This document shows, in pieces, positions 6,594 through 8,428 of a stretch of DNA of 8,428 bases. Numbering within the stretch: position 1 is the first letter of the stretch; each line of letters starts with the position of its first letter. Source of the DNA: an uncultured Rhodanobacter sp. Lineage in GTDB: Bacteria; Pseudomonadota; Gammaproteobacteria; Xanthomonadales; Rhodanobacteraceae. The stretch covers positions 1 to 8,428 of the forward strand of contig CAIKJM010000102.1 in the NCBI GenBank assembly GCA_903827735.1. Reading direction: 5' to 3'. The notes below the pieces were generated by a model. That model worked only from the letters and a program-made list of their open reading frames with translations. It was not told where the DNA came from and searched no databases. The translations under genes were made by a program, and so were the position numbers.

Positions 6594-7076
6594 TTACCCG
6601 AACCACCAGGCCAGCGCGAAGAGGCCAACCATCACAAACGAGATCACCAGTTTCATCAGGGTGCCGAACAGCAAACCGATCCACGTGCCGACGCCGACAT
6701 GGGCCGAGCGCAGCACGCTGTTGCCCGAGGCCAGTTCGCCGAGCAGTGCGCCGATGAACGGCCCCAAGAGTAGTCCAGGAATGCCGAGAAACATGCCGGC
6801 CAGCGTGCCGATGCTCGCGCCCCACAGCGCCTGCCGGCTGGCGCCTATGCGCTTGGCGCCGAGTGTGCTGGCAACAAATTCCAGGATCACGCCTGCGGCG
6901 CCGAGACCGCCGATGATCAGCAGCCACCACAGCCCGAGGTGCCGGTAACCGTCCACTGCCGCGGTCAGCCAGATACCGCCAAAAATCATCGGCAGGCCCG
7001 GCAGCGCGGGAATCACCGAACCGATGAGTCCACCGATGATCAGCGCGGCGGCTAGCGTGTAGAGGGCAATATCCAT
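6594..7076 (-). CDS. DUF456 family membrane protein
   Basis: This 160-residue, very hydrophobic protein matches the DUF456 (PF04306) pattern. It has about four or five membrane segments, roughly at residues 5-24, 26-42, 49-70, 84-115 and 130-158. A small-residue motif near the start (GLIGSVIPALPGLPMIFGG, 16-34) and a second copy-like motif (GMFLGIPGLLLGPFIGALLGE, 94-114) suggest two related halves. LEFVASTLGAKRIGAS (65-80) is the polar connection commonly conserved in this family. The biochemical function is unknown. AAAGGA lies upstream of the ATG with nine bases between. The gene follows fpr by 45 bases on the same strand and is probably in the same transcript, although no functional link is known. 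Confidence 0.9.
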   Translation of the reverse strand: MDIALYTLAAALIIGGLIGSVIPALPGLPMIFGGIWLTAAVDGYRHLGLWWLLIIGGLGAAGVILEFVASTLGAKRIGASRQALWGASIGTLAGMFLGIPGLLLGPFIGALLGELASGNSVLRSAHVGVGTWIGLLFGTLMKLVISFVMVGLFALAWWFG

Positions 7077-7081
7077 GCGAT

Positions 7082-7096
7082 ACGGTCCTTTACCGT
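7082..7096 (-). promoter_or_regulatory. Ribosome binding site of the DUF456 gene inside a small hairpin
   Basis: On the minus strand ACGGT-AAAGG-ACCGT forms a five-base-pair hairpin whose loop carries most of the AAAGGA ribosome binding site of the DUF456 gene. The start codon follows six bases after the stem. The structure is short and may only slightly affect translation. It is recorded because it decides how the start at 7076 is read. Confidence 0.35.
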
Positions 7097-7121
7097 CGTG
7101 TTAACGTCGTATCGTCGACGA

Positions 7122-7898
7122 TCATTTTTCGACGAAGGCCCGTTCGATCACGTAGTCGCCCGGTTCGCGCGTGCGCGGCGATGCGTGGAAGCCGCGGCCG
7201 TCGAGCAGCGTGGAAAGATCGTCCAGCATCGCCGGACTGCCGCACAGCATGATGCGATCGATCGCTGGGTCCAGCGGCGGTAGGCCGATGGTCTGGCTCA
7301 TGAGGCCATCAGCGATCGCGTCGGTGATGCGGCCGCGGTTGCGAAACGGCTCGCGCGTAACGCTGGGGTAGTAGATCAGCTTGTCGCGTACCAGCGAACC
7401 AAGGTATTCGTGCTGCGGCAGCTCGTGTTCCAGATAGTGGCCGTAGGCCAGATCGGCGATGTTGCGCACGCCGTGGGCCAGCACGATCTTGTCGAAGCGC
7501 TCGTAGGTTTCGGGGTCGCGTACCAGGCTGAGAAACGGCGCCAGTCCCGTACCGGTGCCCAGCAGATACAGATGTCGGCCGGGCTTGAGGTCGTTCAGCA
7601 CCAGCGTGCCGGTCGGCTTGCGGCTGACCAGCACGCTATCGCCCGGCTGCAGGTGCTGCAGGCGCGAAGTGAGGGGGCCGTTGGCCACCTTGATCGAAAA
7701 AAATTCCAGATGTTCTTCGTAATTCGCGCTGGCGATCGAATAGGCGCGCATTAACGGACGACCGTTCACTTCCAGCCCCATCATCACGAACTGGCCGCTG
7801 TCGAAGCGGAAGCCGGGGTCGCGCGTGGTGCGGAAGCTGAAAAGCGACTCGTTCCAGTGATGCACGTCGATCACGCGCTCGGATGCCATTGCCACCAT
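7122..7898 (-). CDS. fpr: Ferredoxin--NADP(+) reductase (Fpr)
   Basis: This 258-residue cytoplasmic FAD enzyme exchanges electrons between NADPH and ferredoxin or flavodoxin, supporting iron-sulfur and oxidative stress metabolism. The FAD domain has RAYSIAS (51-57), the RxYS motif that binds flavin, and a following segment ending in GPLTSRL (74-80). The NADP domain opens with LLGTGTGLAPFLS (112-124) and contains MLCGSPAML (217-225). The C-terminus ends ERAFVEK, the short tail typical of the bacterial Fpr subclass described in Azotobacter and Pseudomonas. The length matches that class. Two starts are possible: the ATG at 7898, or an in-frame ATG three codons later at 7889. Neither has a strong ribosome binding site, so the start is uncertain by three residues. 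It is divergent from dusA across 315 bases and is followed by the DUF456 gene. Confidence 0.95.
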   Translation of the reverse strand: MVAMASERVIDVHHWNESLFSFRTTRDPGFRFDSGQFVMMGLEVNGRPLMRAYSIASANYEEHLEFFSIKVANGPLTSRLQHLQPGDSVLVSRKPTGTLVLNDLKPGRHLYLLGTGTGLAPFLSLVRDPETYERFDKIVLAHGVRNIADLAYGHYLEHELPQHEYLGSLVRDKLIYYPSVTREPFRNRGRITDAIADGLMSQTIGLPPLDPAIDRIMLCGSPAMLDDLSTLLDGRGFHASPRTREPGDYVIERAFVEK

Positions 7899-8213
7899 GG
7901 GAAGGGTTGTCTCACTCTGAAATGCGGTTGGTCGATGGCCGCGAGGCGACTCAACGTTAAGGGGCTACTCGCGCGGTTTACAGTGTTGATACGCGATGGC
8001 TGACTGGGCATATTTTACGCGATCGATGATGCGCCATGCCGCGTGAAGTGTAAGCGCCGGGGCCGCATCTCGCCGGCCGCCGTGGTCCCCTTATTTCTGT
8101 GTTCCTGCAGGGGTGCCCCTAGTGCGTTGGTATCCGGCAAATTATTTGGAAAGCCAACACGGCAACAGCCGAAACTCCACTCGCGGGCCGCAATCCAGGA
8201 CAATAGGGGAGTG
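7899..8213. other. Gene-free stretch between fpr and dusA
   Basis: These 315 bases separate two divergent genes and should hold both promoters. I see no tRNA, small protein gene or repeat family. A plus-strand sigma70-like promoter lies at 7986-8014. The fpr promoter on the minus strand could not be assigned. A GC-rich segment around 8053-8092 and the short AGGGG-TG-CCCCT dyad near 8109-8120 would fall in the dusA leader and could fold, but neither looks like a standard terminator or known riboswitch. Confidence 0.55.
7986..8014 (+). promoter_or_regulatory. Candidate sigma70-type promoter upstream of dusA
   Basis: TTGATA (7986-7991) and CATATT (8009-8014) are separated by 17 bases, each differing from the consensus hexamers at only one or a few positions. 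In such GC-rich DNA this AT-rich pair stands out. If used, it would give a leader of roughly 190 bases before dusA. It is a sequence match only. Confidence 0.5.
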
Positions 8214-8428
8214 ATGACCCATTCCCATGCCGCCGCGAACGCTGCCACTACCGTATCTGCCGGTGCGCCGTGGCGCGTCTGCGTCGCGCCGATGATGGAC
8301 TGGACCGATCGGCACTGCCGCTATTTCCACCGGCTGCTGTCGCCGCGGGCACGGCTTTACACCGAGATGGTGACCAGTGCGGCGCTGGTGCGCGGCCGCC
8401 AGCTGCGGCTGCTCGAACACAGCCAGCA
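8214..8428 (+). CDS. dusA: tRNA-dihydrouridine synthase A, 5' part (cut by window edge)
   Basis: The first 71 codons of a tRNA-dihydrouridine synthase are present and the frame is still open at the window end. DusA is an FMN enzyme that reduces uridines 20/20a in the tRNA D-loop with NADPH. The diagnostic block VCVAPMMDWTDRHCRYFHR (22-40) is the FMN-binding opening of the TIM barrel, and LYTEMVTSAAL (48-58) is the next conserved strand. About 20 non-conserved, alanine-rich residues precede the core. The start is placed at the ATG at 8214. An in-frame GTG directly before it (8211) is a possible alternative. A GGGGA sits only three bases before the ATG and an AGGA lies 13 bases before it, so the exact start is not settled. 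The 5' end of dusA is a known integration site for some prophages and islands, but the gene start here looks intact. Confidence 0.93.
   Translation, partial: MTHSHAAANAATTVSAGAPWRVCVAPMMDWTDRHCRYFHRLLSPRARLYTEMVTSAALVRGRQLRLLEHSQ

Noticed and set aside
8109..8120. AGGGG-TG-CCCCT dyad as a terminator
   Set aside because: The two-base loop is too small for the full stem, no T-tract follows, and no plus-strand gene ends upstream.
8015..8420. Minus-strand open frames across the dusA start
   Set aside because: The plus strand encodes the highly conserved DusA opening block, so these are shadows.

Overview
The window looks like ordinary chromosomal DNA from a GC-rich gammaproteobacterium. The style of the proteins (TonB, Fpr ending in ERAFVEK, DusA, the cardiolipin synthase) suggests the Lysobacterales/Xanthomonadales, perhaps Rhodanobacteraceae, but this placement is an impression and no marker gene proves it. 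Nine genes are complete or apparently complete, and one (dusA) is cut by the right edge. I see no mobile element, CRISPR array, tRNA, rRNA or prophage gene.

Layout. At the left, a small unrecognised three-helix membrane protein (6-392, +) runs tail to tail, with a 3-base gap, into a minus-strand block of four genes. In transcription order these are a cysteine dioxygenase family protein (4148-4723), an FAD/NAD(P)-binding oxidoreductase of the COG4529/YdhS type (2734-4101), a cardiolipin synthase (1291-2682) and an exported alpha/beta-hydrolase (396-1205). The gaps of 46, 51 and 85 bases allow one transcript. A 321-base gene-free stretch then holds a strong minus-strand terminator and a dyad upstream of the dioxygenase gene. 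Next comes an orphan TonB family gene (5045-5737, -), divergent from an hlyIII/PAQR membrane protein gene (5903-6568, +), with a 19-base inverted repeat between them. hlyIII converges on a DUF456 membrane protein gene (6594-7076, -), which lies 45 bases downstream of fpr, ferredoxin-NADP reductase (7122-7898, -). After a 315-base gap with one good sigma70-type promoter candidate, dusA starts at 8214 (+) and leaves the window.

How the genes fit together. Most are envelope or redox housekeeping functions with no obvious shared pathway. The one pairing that may be functional is cysteine dioxygenase followed by a flavoprotein. The first makes cysteine sulfinate, and the second belongs to a family of unassigned substrate, so a sulfur-compound oxidation role is possible but unproven. 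I did not find a convincing new multi-gene system. The items worth a second look are that pair, the two candidate operators, and the dusA 5' end as a potential integration site.
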